A stretch of DNA of 64,000 nt from the NCBI GenBank assembly GCA_004009845.1, contig RMBW01000052.1, positions 62,001 to 126,000 on the forward strand, read 5' to 3'. The notes beneath the pieces were generated by a model. That model saw only the letters and a program-made list of their open reading frames with translations, made no database searches and was not told where the DNA came from. Shown piece after piece: positions 11,951-22,984 of this stretch. Positions within the stretch are counted from its first letter, which is position 1. Each line of letters starts with the position of its first letter. This stretch comes from Davidsoniella eucalypti. Lineage: Eukaryota; Ascomycota; Sordariomycetes; Microascales; Ceratocystidaceae. The translations under genes were made by a program, and so were the position numbers.

Positions 11951-12066
11951 TTGGAATCAACTAAACCAACTATCCCCCCACTACTTCTTGATGCAGCCTA
12001 GTAATGTCCAATCTATGGATCCAAGATATAAGCCATCACAACTTTATAAGACAAGAGAAATCTATA
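11951..12066 (-). repeat. Dispersed ~100-bp repeat
   Basis: It reads, reverse complemented, like 15559-15660 and 18786-18896. All three share TTTGATCC, ATTGGACATTACT(G/A)GGCTATATCAAGGAAG-type sequence and a GGAGGGAT end. The copy at 15559 lies in the palindrome spacer, so it is not explained by the arms alone. No terminal features identify an element class. Confidence 0.7.
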
Positions 12067-12534
12067 GGATAATAAGAAAGCAGGAAATGGTGTCCAGCTT
12101 TGGAAAGTTAGGAACATTTCTAGAATGATATCTATTCTGTACTACAAAGCATTGTCACAATATTCTAAGCCTTTTACTATAATATTTAATTTTTTAATTC
12201 ATTAATCTTATGGAGCTATATAGCTATGAAGATGTTTTTACTAGTTATACCTAGTTGTGCTGTTTCTTTTGTTTCAATTTTTGTTTTCTTCCAGCGATGC
12301 TCCCTCTTTTACAGCTAGGGGTTGACGAATATTTTACTTTAACATATGACTAGGATTCATCGGGGCTAGGAGACGGTGTCGTCTCGCATACAAAGCTATT
12401 GAGTTTGTCGAGCGGAGGAATTTACATATCCTAAACTATGTATAATTTCTGGGTTAAGCCCGGTGAACTCCGGTGATGGGTCATATCTTCATGGGTTGAC
12501 AATTCCAAGTGCTTGGCATGATCAGCATCAGCCA

Positions 12535-12724
12535 TGTGACGATCTACGACGAGAATGAGGCTTGCGGAAGTAGAAATAATAATGTATTTGAAGAAGTTAA
12601 AGAAGATAGAGAGGGAAGAAAAGAACTAGACAAGAATAAGGAGGGGAAACGGCCTCCTTATATAGACAAAGGTAACGGCTGTGGTAGACACACAGCCAAC
12701 AAGATTGGGTCCTAGATCCTTTCA
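12535..12724 (+). mobile_element. Solo LTR, 190 bp, with 5-bp target-site duplication
   Basis: The element starts TGTGACGATC and ends GATCCTTTCA (TG...CA). It is flanked by AGCCA on both sides (12530-12534 and 12725-12729). The mirror position in the other arm, near 18210, has the uninterrupted site AGCCATGTATTAG on the reverse strand. A TATATA box at about 12659 is followed by a perfect 7-bp hairpin GGCTGTG/CACAGCC at 12677-12697, as expected around an LTR transcription start. No internal retroelement genes or second copy are present. Confidence 0.85.
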
Positions 12725-13219
12725 AGCCATATATTAGTTATCTCTCTTTTGTTATAACTTGTTCAGCCTTGAATGTAGTTTAACTTGGCTCGCATGGCCT
12801 ATAAAGCCCAGGCGTCTCTAATATAGTCCATAGCTTCATTCCAGACTTGATGGAACTAGTCTTTGCCTACATGTACATGTTCTCCTTGTGGAAAGGCCTG
12901 TAATGTGCCTGTGCTTTTATCTGTATATGGTAATATGTATATCGAGGCTTTTACATTGTCTCATGGTCACATAGACATATTGAAAAGGGCTCTAGAGAAA
13001 AAGGGAACATGATGTAGACAAAATAAAGACTCACCTCAGCCTAAGAAACAAGATATAAGTATCACAACATGTCCGTTCGTTTACTCACTCTTCCGGATCT
13101 TCTTACCACCTTCATCATCACCCTCACCTCTCTCTCTCTCCATTCTTACTATCCTTGATACAGCTCTGTCTGCTCTATAGTATCACCCCTTCATCGCCTT
13201 GTCTTCTCGTTCTATCACC

Positions 13220-13969
13220 ATGAGATTCTTCGGAGTCCTCGCTCTCTGTGCTCTGGCCTCCAGCGCTGCTGTTCCGAACGAGCCCGCGAACCTGGGCCCT
13301 GAAACTCTTTCTGTAGATGTTCAGGAATCCATCAATGAAGTTCCTTTAGAAGACATCACCTTCAACATCAAGATCAACGCAGTGTCTGAAGATGGTCAAG
13401 AGGAGGAGATGACTTTTAGTGCCAAGGACCACCCTCACCTGTTTTCTCGTAACGACGAAGAAGACGCCTCTATTGAGGCATGGAATGCTGCTCCTGATGC
13501 GCTTCGTCGTGGAAATTCATACTACTTCATGCTATGCCACGCGGTTCCCGAAGGGACCCGGGCCTACCACTATGTGACTCAGAATGTTATCGATCAGCTC
13601 GGTTGCAAACACGTAGGTTTAGTTGTTGGCAAGGTTGCTACAGTTTCCGACACCTTCACTGGCACCTACTACAATGTCCACCTGAAAGATACTGCCCACA
13701 CCTGGCAATTTTCTGATCACAAATATCGTTTTATAGATGGACAGCGGTAAGTATTCTGATTATATGCCCTTATGGCTTTGAGTTTGCATGACAGTATGTA
13801 CTGACCTTACCTTTACAGTCTGGATTGGGGTGGCCAAACCCATTCCTCTCTGATTGCTTCTTCCCGTATTAAGATGCTCACCAGGGACTGGACTGCTAGA
13901 GCCGGAAATACCTTTTCCTCTGATTACAACTGCCTGTCCTATTACTATTGGATGGTTGGAAAACTGTAA
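13220..13969 (+). CDS. Small secreted protein, subfamily II, copy D
   Basis: Exons 13220-13746 and 13819-13969 (GTAAGT/TACAG, phase 2) give 225 aa. The ATG at 13220 starts the signal peptide MRFFGVLALCALASSAAV; the codon at 13199 is TTG and is not used. After an acidic propeptide-like part come NSYYFMLC (C106), LGCKHVGLVVGKV (C129, H131), YYNVH (H154), FSDHKYRF (H167), LDWGGQT, and SSDYNCLSYYYWM (C214). The gene shares layout, intron site and motifs with subfamily I but differs strongly in the N-terminal half of the mature protein. The motif HVGxVVG followed about 80 residues later by NC resembles the His/Cys arrangement of LRAT/NlpC-type permuted papain folds; this is only a hypothesis. Confidence 0.87.
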
Positions 13970-14382
13970 AGTGTACATGGCATCTACTTGTTCTAGACCA
14001 GCAAATCAAGTTTTCATGGCTAGAAATGTCAAGCTGTAGCACTGTGGAGTTCGAAAGGGTGCTACACAGGCATTTCTAGATTAGCATTTACCATATTATA
14101 TAGCCTCTGTGCTCTTCATAGTTTCGCATTTTTATCTCATAGCCTAGTCTTCTAGTCAAGTTTGACCTTCACTAAGGTTTTAACTTGCGTCTACTTGGCT
14201 CAAATCCCATTTTGTGTTGTTTTTGGTTTTTAATATTAGATATATGCTCTCATTCAAAATGATCTGACCACATGATGGCCTGTAGTTTTATTTATATCAT
14301 TATCATACTGGGCTTGCCATTGAAATGATCATGCGGGCAGCTGATGCTCTGGCTTTAGCAAGTGCTTTAGCATTGCAAATTA

Positions 14383-16565
14383 CTAAGCCACATATCACAA
14401 ACACCAAGTGCTGGATAGCTTCAATGTCCAGCTAACGATTTCAACACATCCTACTCGATACTTTGCCTATGGTCTTGAGGTACGGCAGGTAAGCGCCCTT
14501 CCCAGTTAGAAGTTGATAGTATCACTATTAAGCAAATTACTTCCTGGGACTTGAATTTCACTAAGATGATACACTGCAGTCTCTACTCTTTTTTCTGCCA
14601 GTCTCATGAAAAGATTCGCTGCAAGCCAAAAGATTAAAAAGCTTGCAAGGAACGGCTAGCAACAATACAGACAACAATTTCATCTACTAATATCTGACTG
14701 GATCGTAGTGCTTGGGAGTACATGTTTATTTTGTATCAAGGATAGATCAAAGTTCTTGATCTTGCCGAACCCTTCCTCATCTTTACTCTATTATACTCTT
14801 GAACTTTTGCAACCTCTCTCAAGTGTTATATCTTCATTGAAATAGATCTAAACCCATCTACCTGCCTGACCGCTATAGAGATCAATCTCACAGTGATACC
14901 CCCGACAACAACACTAGTAGCAGTACCAACAACAACCTTGGCTCGGCAACATCATATCATCAAACTGCTAACTACTGGCTCTCTACCTATACAACCTCCA
15001 CGAGAGAGATACTGCACACAGAAATGCCTATATATAGCCCTGTATCACCTGAGTCTTGATGCCCCATGGCATAGTGGTTATATGCCTGGCCAACCTCGCA
15101 TGAATTATTGAAGTCCACCCTATGCTTATGGTAGTGTGCCTAAGGGTTTGGGGAACCTCTCCACTCGCGAAGTTCTGCAGAAGGTAGATGCCAGGTAGTA
15201 ACCATACTGTTCTAAGAGGGTTTATAGTACATATGGCTACAAAATGCTCGGAGGTTTTGAGACAGGTTCCCGGTTTTGATACGGTCATCCCCTCCCTTTG
15301 GGGGATGCATTCACGTGCTCCGGGACAGCTTTGGTGGCCGCCACTCCGCACTCCGCGCTCCGAGATCATTTCTGTTGCGATCTCAGTGTTGCCCTCCTCT
15401 TTCTCGTGGATGAAGCGGACCATAGGCCCTACTATGTAGGCATCACACATGGACGCTCTCTCAATGGTGGTGCCGGGGCCGAACCAGCTTTTCAGGGCCT
15501 CGGACTTGCTCGAGGAGTGCAGTCGGCTCTATTTCCTGCTTTCTTCTTAACCCACAGGTTTGTCTTTATATAGTTGTCCTGATGTATATCTTTGATCCGT
15601 ATATTGGACATTACTGGGCTATATCAAGGAAGTAGTGGAGGGATGCGCTTAGTTGACGTCACCTTGAACACTGTAACCCAGTTCCGGAAGCAACCCTAAG
15701 GTGTCTGCAGTGAAAGCATACTCTTCAAACAAAGTGAAATTAGGGTTCATAGGCCTTGAGCCTTATTTGCCCTATTCTTTTTTCTATAATTGGAACCTAC
15801 ATTTTATTTTTGTCTGGAGAAACTCAATGCATTTTTGCTAAAACTAAAGCGCATAGACATTTTTGAAAGTTGCCTCTTTTTGATCTCATACCAACATTTC
15901 AACAATTCAAGGTTTTTTTTTCATCTAAAGGGAAACTTTGCCCCAAGAAATCTGCACAAGTCGAGTATAACTGAGTTGGAATCTTAAAAGTTGATCAATA
16001 AAAAACACTTTGTTAAGGGTATCAGCCTCATCCTTTTTTCCTTCTATCTTTGAATATTCTACTCTATACAACTCTCCTGAACAGAACTCCCATTCCAACT
16101 TCTAGAGTAGAAGACCGACATTCAGAACTCTTATAGAAACTGGAACAAGTCCCCCATAGAATGTCATTACCTAGCCAGCCGACCACCGCCGGAATCATAA
16201 CTAACAATAGTGGTCAGCATGTGATTCCAGAATCGGCCCGTGCTGATGGAACTACACACAGAGCAATTCGAATTCGAACCCGGCCCGGCTTCCGTCCCGC
16301 CGAAGACATTGAGCGGTATCGTGAGAGCATCCCCATGCGCATCTGGTCCGCCCGGCCCAGAACCGGTTGTCGTACCACCATCACCGGCTCCATCGAGAAC
16401 AGTACCTTCCTTCAAAAACAATCTCGCTAGATCGGTCGTCAAGATCGACAACTGCGGGCGCTTCTAGGTCCTGGCCGACGCCGGGAGAGCCGGATGGAAA
16501 GCTATAGATCTATGAAAATGCAAGTGTTGGGCATATAGATGTAAATAAATTCCAATCTAAAAATC
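14383..16565. other. Unique spacer of the palindrome
   Basis: This region is not shared by the arms. It holds frames that look like decayed exons: 14880-15060 (Asn/Ser/Thr-rich, no ATG), 15290-15570 (contains VDEADHRPYYVGI in one frame), the ~100-bp repeat at 15559-15660, and a GC-rich ORF at 16161-16430. Nothing is recognisable by family. Confidence 0.5.
16161..16430 (+). CDS. Hypothetical 89-aa ORF in palindrome spacer
   Basis: An ATG preceded by a pyrimidine-rich, leader-like stretch opens an 89-codon frame (MSLPSQPTTAGIITNNSG...). It is Arg/Thr-rich and more GC-rich than its surroundings. An overlapping frame (16240-16467) is Pro-rich and also open, so the coding frame is uncertain. No domain or signal peptide. 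It could be a first exon or chance. Confidence 0.25.
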   Translation: MSLPSQPTTAGIITNNSGQHVIPESARADGTTHRAIRIRTRPGFRPAEDIERYRESIPMRIWSARPRTGCRTTITGSIENSTFLQKQSR

Positions 16566-16977
16566 TAATTTGCAATGCTAAAGCACTTGCTAAAGCCAGA
16601 GCATCAGCTGCCCGCATGATCATTTCAATGGCAAGCCCAGTATGATAATGATATAAATAAAACTACAGGCCATCATGTGGTCAGATCATTTTGAATGAGA
16701 GCATATATCTAATATTAAAAACCAAAAACGACACAAAATAGGATTTGAGCCAAGTAGACGCAAGTCAAAACCTTAGGGGAGGTCAAACTTGACTAGAAGA
16801 CTAGGTTATGAGATGAAAATGCGAAACTATGAAGAGCACAGAGGCTATATAATATAGTAAATGCTAATCTAGAAATTCCTGTGTAGCACCCTTTCGAACT
16901 CTACAGTGCTACAGCTTGACATTTCTAGCCATGAAAACTTGATTTGCTGGTCTAGAACAAACAGATGCATGTAAGCT

Positions 16978-17727
16978 TTACAGTTTTTCAACCATCCAAT
17001 GGTAATAGGACAGGCAGTTGTAATCAGAGGAAAAGGTGTTTCCGGCTCTAGCAACCCAGTCCCTGGAGAACATCCTCATACGGGAAGTGGCAATCTGAGA
17101 GAACCAGGTTTGACCACCCCAAACCAGACTGTAAAGGTAAGGTCAGTATATACTGTCATAAAAACTCAAAGCCATGAGGGCATATAATCAGAATACTTAC
17201 CGCTGTCCATCTATAACACGATATTCGTGATCAGTAAAGTACCAGGTGCCATCAAAAATGTCCTGGCGGACGTTGTAGTAGATACCGAAGAAGGTGTCGG
17301 AAAGTGTAGCAACCTTGCCAACAACTAGACCTACGTGTTTGCAACCGACCTGATCGATAACACTCTGAGTCACAGAGTGCCAGGCCCGGGTCCCTTTGGG
17401 AACCGGTTGGCATAGCATGAAGTAGTATGAATTTCCACGACGAAGCTCTTTAGGAGCAGAATTCTTTGCCTGAATATAGGCGTCGTCGTCGTCATCACGA
17501 GAAAACAAGTGAGCGTGGTCCTTGGCACTGAAAGTCATCTCCTCCTCTTGGCCATCTTCAGACACCGCGTTTATCTTGATGTTGAAGGTGATGTCTTCTA
17601 GAGGAACTTCATTGATGGATTCCTGAACATCTACAGAAAGAGTTTCAGGGATCAGGTTCGCGGGCTCGTTCGGAACAGCAGCGCTGGAGGCCAGAGCACA
17701 GAGAGCGAGGACTCCGATGAATCTCAT
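16978..17727 (-). CDS. Small secreted protein, subfamily II, copy E
   Basis: Exons 17727-17201 and 17128-16978 give 225 aa, the same length as its mirror copy D. Signal peptide MRFIGVLALCALASSAAV. It keeps LGCKHVGLVVGKV-type H131, FTDHEYRV (H167) and the DYNCLSYYHWM Cys. It has lost the D-copy His in YYNVH (here YYNVR), so if a catalytic set exists the second His must be H167. An Asp-rich DDDDD run replaces the NDEED of copy D. Frame, intron and signal peptide are intact. Promoter shared with D, including GATATAAGTATCA-type sequence about 150 bp upstream. Confidence 0.87.
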
Positions 17728-19355
17728 GATAGAACGAGAAGACAAGGCGATGAAGGGGCGATACTATAGAGCTGACAGAGCTGTATCAAGGATAGTAAGA
17801 GTGGAGAGAGAGAGAGGTGAGGGTGATGATGAAGGTGGTGAAAATAAGATCGGAAAGAGTGAGTAAACGAACGGACATGTCGTGATACTTATATCTTGTT
17901 TCTTAGGCTGAGGTGAGTCTTCTTTTTGTCTACATCATCTCGTCTTCTTCTCTAGGGCCCTTTCCAATACGTCTATGTGCCCATGAAACAATGTAAAAAC
18001 CTCGATATGCATATTACCATATACCCAATACATAGATAAAAGCACAGGCACATTACTGGACTTTCCACAAGGATAACTGCATCTACATGTACATGTTGGC
18101 AAAGACTAGTTCCATCAAGTTATTAGAGACGCTTGGGGCTTTATAGGCCATGTGAGCCAAGTTAACCTTCAATCAAGGCTGAAAAATTTATAACAAAAGA
18201 GAGACAACTAATACATGGCTGATGCTGATCATGCCAAGCACTTGGAATGGTCAACCCATGAACATCTGACCCATCACCGGAGTTCACCGGGCTTAACCCA
18301 GAAATTATACATAGTCTAGGATATTTAAAGTTGTGCCTGTATATTAAAGTTGTTTTGGCAATTTTAAAGTGTCAAGACTAGGTTGAAATGTAGCGATAAG
18401 TGCAAAGCAAAGAAAGGTAATAGTAGAGGAAAATAGTAGTCCTCCGCTCGACAAACTCAATAGCTTTGTATGTGGGACAACACCGTCTCCTGGCCCAGAT
18501 GTTTCCTAGCCATGTCTTAAAGCAAAATATTCGTCAACCCCTAGCTGTAAAAGATGGAGCATTGCTGGAAGAAAACAAAAATTGAAACAAAAGAAACAGC
18601 ACAACTAGGTATAGTAAAAACATATTCATAGCTATATAACTACATAAGATTCATGAATTAAAAGATTAAATATTATAGTAAGAGGCTTAGAATATTGTGA
18701 CAATGCTTTGTAGTACAGAATAGACATCATTCTAGAAATGTGCCTAACTTTCCAAAGCTGGACTCTGCTTTCTTCTTATCCTGTATATTTGTCTTTTTTT
18801 ATAAAGTTGTACTGACTTATATTTTTGATCCATAGATTGGACATTACTAGGCTATATCAAGGAAGTAGTGGAGGGATAGTTAGTTTAGTTGATGTCAATT
18901 GTGCTCAGAAACTTAATACGAGAGTACTACTTAAACCAGTAATATTGAATTTTCCATAGCTATTAAAAAAATCAAGATTGGCAGGTTATTTTTCTTTCAC
19001 TACAAACAAAACAAAAGTTAATAAACTTGTCACCAATTAAGTAAATGTAAAGGTTGTACCAAGCCTGCCATAACAAGACTTGAAACTTAAAAAAGAAATC
19101 TATAAAATTTATAAATAAGATAATAAAAAACTTGGACCAGAACAAGAACTATGAGGAAAGCAAGTACGAGCTTGGAAAAGGTAAATTTAGATGCTAAAAG
19201 AAGGAATTGTTAAAAGGAAAAATGCTAAATATGGGACTCCAGAGAAACTATAGAAAGACTATTGAGGAAATAGAGGTCAAAATGCAAGACTATGAAGTAG
19301 CCAAGGGAGCTATATGCTATGATTAAATGCATCGTGTGGTGGAAAAATACAGTCC

Positions 19356-20095
19356 CTAGTTAGTCAGGATTTTAGTGAGGTAGTCGTAGTAGGACATGGA
19401 GTTGTACACAGTGGACAAAGTGTAACCCGCTCTTTCGATCCAATAGTCAGTAACCGCCTGAATGATCTCGCTGCTGTAATACTCATCGGTTTCACCACCC
19501 CAGATAAGGCTATGAAGGCTGTTAGTATATGCTGATAGAGATAGATGTAGCGGAAATTTTGTCAGGGAACTTACTGCTGTCTCTTTTCATCGTTAACCCT
19601 GTAGAATTCGGCATTTGAGAACCATTTGCCACTTTCCGACTGGTAGACACGCCAGTGAGTGCCCGAGAATAGGTTCTCATTGTCATGAACCTTTCCAACA
19701 ACCATTCCGACATCGTAGCAGCCGTCCGTGGAGCTGATGATATCCACGTCAACTTTAGTTAAGTCCGCACCGCGATAAGGGGACTCATTGCACATCATGA
19801 AGTAGTACGAACCACCATTCACAAGTTGGTTAGTGGAGGCCTTATAGGCTGCATCAAAGGCCTTGGATCCTCTCTGTTCCAGAGAACCCAGACTAGCCTC
19901 AGTACTGGCTCCTTCAGACTCGCTATCTTGCTTGGCAACATAAATTTTAAGATCGTCAAGAGAGATCGTGAATTCTCGGGCTACCATCTTGCGGTTGGGA
20001 TCATTGAAGCTATCAAGGTCCATGTTGGTAGGCTCAACCGGGACAGCAGCGCTGGAGGCGACAGCACCAAGAACAAGAAGGCCAAAGAACTTCAT
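19356..20095 (-). CDS. Small secreted protein, subfamily I, copy C
   Basis: Exons 20095-19575 and 19509-19356 give 224 aa. Signal peptide MKFFGLLVLGAVASSAAV; YYFMMC, DGCYDVGMVVGKV, GTHWRVYQ, LIWGGET and NSMSYYDYL follow. A deletion of about 115 bp just behind the gene removed the stop used by copies A and B, so the protein ends KILTN instead of IL. Function unknown, as for its paralogs. Confidence 0.85.
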
Positions 20096-20954
20096 GATAA
20101 TTGAATTAGAAGAATAACAAGAAAGACAAGGAGGTAGTTGTTCCAATGTATCAAAGAGTGACTGAGTTGAGCGGAGAGAGGGTTAGTTAGATGGTGAAGA
20201 GAATATTCCAATTCAACAATAGTCGGGATATGTGATTAATGTAGTTTTTGGGTTTTTTTTTCGTTTCTGCATAGTTCTATCCCTTTAGGACAAGTTATTG
20301 ATAGACATCTTTGTCAATGCTGAAGTTACCCAAGTTCAAGATTATTTTGGGCTTCTGGTATACTAGCCAAGGTTTCCTATTTTGCGGGCGGGCCTTTCTT
20401 AGATGGTCAATGTCACTGGGGCTCAAGTGAAAAGCTTGAGGCATTCCATTTTTCGATAGGAATAGAAGAATATTATACAGCATTGCTACAAAATCCTGCT
20501 CGTACTTGTACAACTATATTACTATGTTACTTAATTTACATGTGCGGGCCAGTGTGTGTCCGAGTATCTCGCAGTCATGTCAAAAGTCAAAGCATGCTTT
20601 ATTCGTTATTCTACCAATGTTTAAGCTACCGTAAGTCGACAAATTTTTAAAAAAAACCCATTTTGTTACCTCTTAATCTACTTGAACTATACGAAATATC
20701 GACTGCTAGGTTTTTGTAGTTAATATTAGACAAGATCTCATCTGTTGTTTTTGGTATGTAGTCGTGTTCGAGTGTAATCTAGCACTGGTGCCTCTACATG
20801 GATAATTTACTAATTATCTTTCAATTTGTTGTCTGAATGAATAGTTAGTTACCTCCCATGTTAATTCAGGTTAAAGAATGGAAAAGGTTTGAAGCCTGTT
20901 TTGGTAGTATGTTGGTAGCTATGTGACTTTAGTTGACTTACCTTAGATTTTTCA

Positions 20955-21425
20955 GTGTTCCATCTTTTGTCTTTGGGGCTCCAAACTCCTCTTACCTTTG
21001 TATTTCCTTTCCCTTACCCTAATTGTGGCAAAGTTTTCCACTCTCTGGCCCGAACTTGGCCGGATAGACGTCGGTGTCGCCATGTCCCTGGACACATTGG
21101 TATACCTGGCAATGAGATAGCAGATACTCTGGCCAAGGAAGGCTCTACTTTGCTTCCACAGCCAAACTTGCCTCCCTCCATTGCTCATGTCAAACGAGCT
21201 GCTCGGAGTCGGCTTTAGCAGGAGTACACCGACTGGTGGACATCCTCTGCCCTGTCAACTTACAAGGCAACCCAACTCGACTCGATTCGGCACCTGCCAA
21301 GTCAGACGTTGACATGCTCCGCTTATTGCTTCGAAGGTTTGCTTGTCGAATGGATGACAAATGCAAAGACAGAAAAATGGAACGGCGGGCTGCGGACGGA
21401 ATCGACGATTAGGGAAACGGTAGAC
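20955..21425 (+). mobile_element. LINE RNase H fragment
   Basis: The plus strand encodes VPGHIGIPGNEIADTLAKEGS, then HVKRAARSRL, a TAG stop at 21217, and after it EYTDWWTSSALSTYK and DSIRHLPSQTLT. This is the RNase H tail and following LPR-type segment of a LINE polyprotein, interrupted by a stop and then losing frame. It differs from the copy at 4783-4836 (GIPGNEIAD against GIEGNEQAD), so it is probably a different element or an older copy. Confidence 0.75.
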
Positions 21426-22984
21426 CATACAAAGTAAGATAAGTCGGAAGGATAAATGCAATTAGACACAAATATCAACATGTCTACGATACGCTCTTTG
21501 TATAAGCGCAGCTGACTCTAGATCGTGATGAAAGCCGGGCTTTAGAAATATCACGTGACCGTGAATATCGACGAAAGTAGTAAAATTCGGCCGTGTCGGA
21601 CGCCGAAGCGGACGAAAATACCAGGGGTTCCTAAAACATATCAGACTAAAAGAAGTAATCGAGGAAAAAGAAGGAAAAAGAGAGAGACATGTAAGAAGAC
21701 AGAAGAAGAAAAAAAGAACAAAATGAGAGTTTGTGTGATTCATTGTTGATATTGTTTTTCAGAATCATTTTTTTAAACGGGGAAAGAGCAGAAAGAACAG
21801 TAAAAAAAATACTGAAGTATTCTTGTTTTTTTTGTTAAAGAAGTCTAGCGTATTATGCCTCAAACTGCTCTCTTCTTGGCGTAGTTACAAAGGCTAGAAA
21901 CCATCATCCAAAGTGTGGCTTTGAAGGTTTCGCTTGCTTTTTGATATCAATCAAGTACACATACATATGATACAATCTCGAGAATATTGCTCTTATCTTT
22001 CTTGATCTGACCGTTTGTTTCTTTTTTCTTCTACTCTTGGTTGGTACAATCATTTTTTCCCCATCACTTTTTTCACTCCAACATCCACATTCTTCCCGTT
22101 TCTCTAATACGCCATTGTTGACCGTCTTTGCCCGTCCTTTTAGTGGCCCGCCCTGCATATTCTTTTCACCTATTTTCATATAACAAGACCGTTATCATTG
22201 TCATTGCCAACCTGCATTGACAAAAAGAACGCCCTTTTGCTTCCTCCGGTCATTCGTCCGGATATCTCACCTCTAGATTCGGACGAAGAGCATATGGTCG
22301 GTCGATGTAAACACACTAGAGAGTAAGCATAGCATATCTCATACGTATATACATATATATACATACATCTTCAGGACCTAGGCTAGGCCATCTTTATAAG
22401 GTTAGTCAGACAACATGCCATACTATTTGGTCAAATAAACCCCTGTGACGGAGATCAACATATCTAGAGACGTGGATCTGAATTCTTGTCTTGAGTCTCA
22501 ACGAATCATGTCATCGCTCTGTATCATAGTTCTGGATTGCAGCCTAACTAGGCAATAGTACAGAGTTGGGCTGGGTTAGCTCGCTACAATACCTCCCTCC
22601 TGTAACGTACCACGTAACCTGTTAGTTGACCACCATCACCATGGTTAGGCATTAGAAAATTAGGCAAAAAATACATTTACTAGCTATCGTGCTGGGCGTC
22701 CTTGGCACCGGTATCTCCGTCTATATCCATTGTATACAGCCCCTACCTTCTTGCTACTAGCTGTATAGCAAACCCGATATACACTGCTACACCAGTAGTC
22801 AGCATAGGGTAAACCTTGGCCCCTCTACTTGGGACATTGCCACTCCTACGTTGTGGCATCTCCACCGATCCGACAGTCTTTTTAGACTATCGCATGTGAT
22901 ATCGGCAACCGACACATCGAGTTCGTCCTCCCCTTGCCTCTCCTCCTACCACCCCCTGGCCAATAATAGCCTTGTCAGGTCAGG
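21426..22984. other. Intergenic, no gene seen
   Basis: AT-rich with A-rich tracts around 21655-21820. The last ~450 bp form the promoter of the regulator at 22985. No conserved frame recognised. Confidence 0.4.

Larger units (their letters stand above)
10076..14382 (+). repeat. Left arm of a large inverted repeat
   Basis: This stretch, carrying a subfamily I gene then a subfamily II gene, is mirrored at 16566-20549. Outer ends match at GGCCCGCA(T/C)ATGTAA, inner ends at GCATTGCAAATTA. It is longer than its mirror mainly because it holds a 190-bp solo LTR and about 115 bp after the subfamily I gene that the right arm lacks. Confidence 0.85.
16566..20549 (-). repeat. Right arm of the large inverted repeat
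   Basis: Mirror of 10076-14382 with subfamily II gene E and subfamily I gene C. Relative to the left arm it lacks the solo LTR and about 115 bp behind gene C. It gained about 115 bp near 18330-18450 that carries no clear terminal repeats. Confidence 0.85.

Noticed and set aside
15061..15095. tRNA-like string GGCATAGTGGTTATATGCC
   Set aside because: It resembles a D-arm, but no anticodon stem or GGTTCRAATCC T-arm follows at the right distance.
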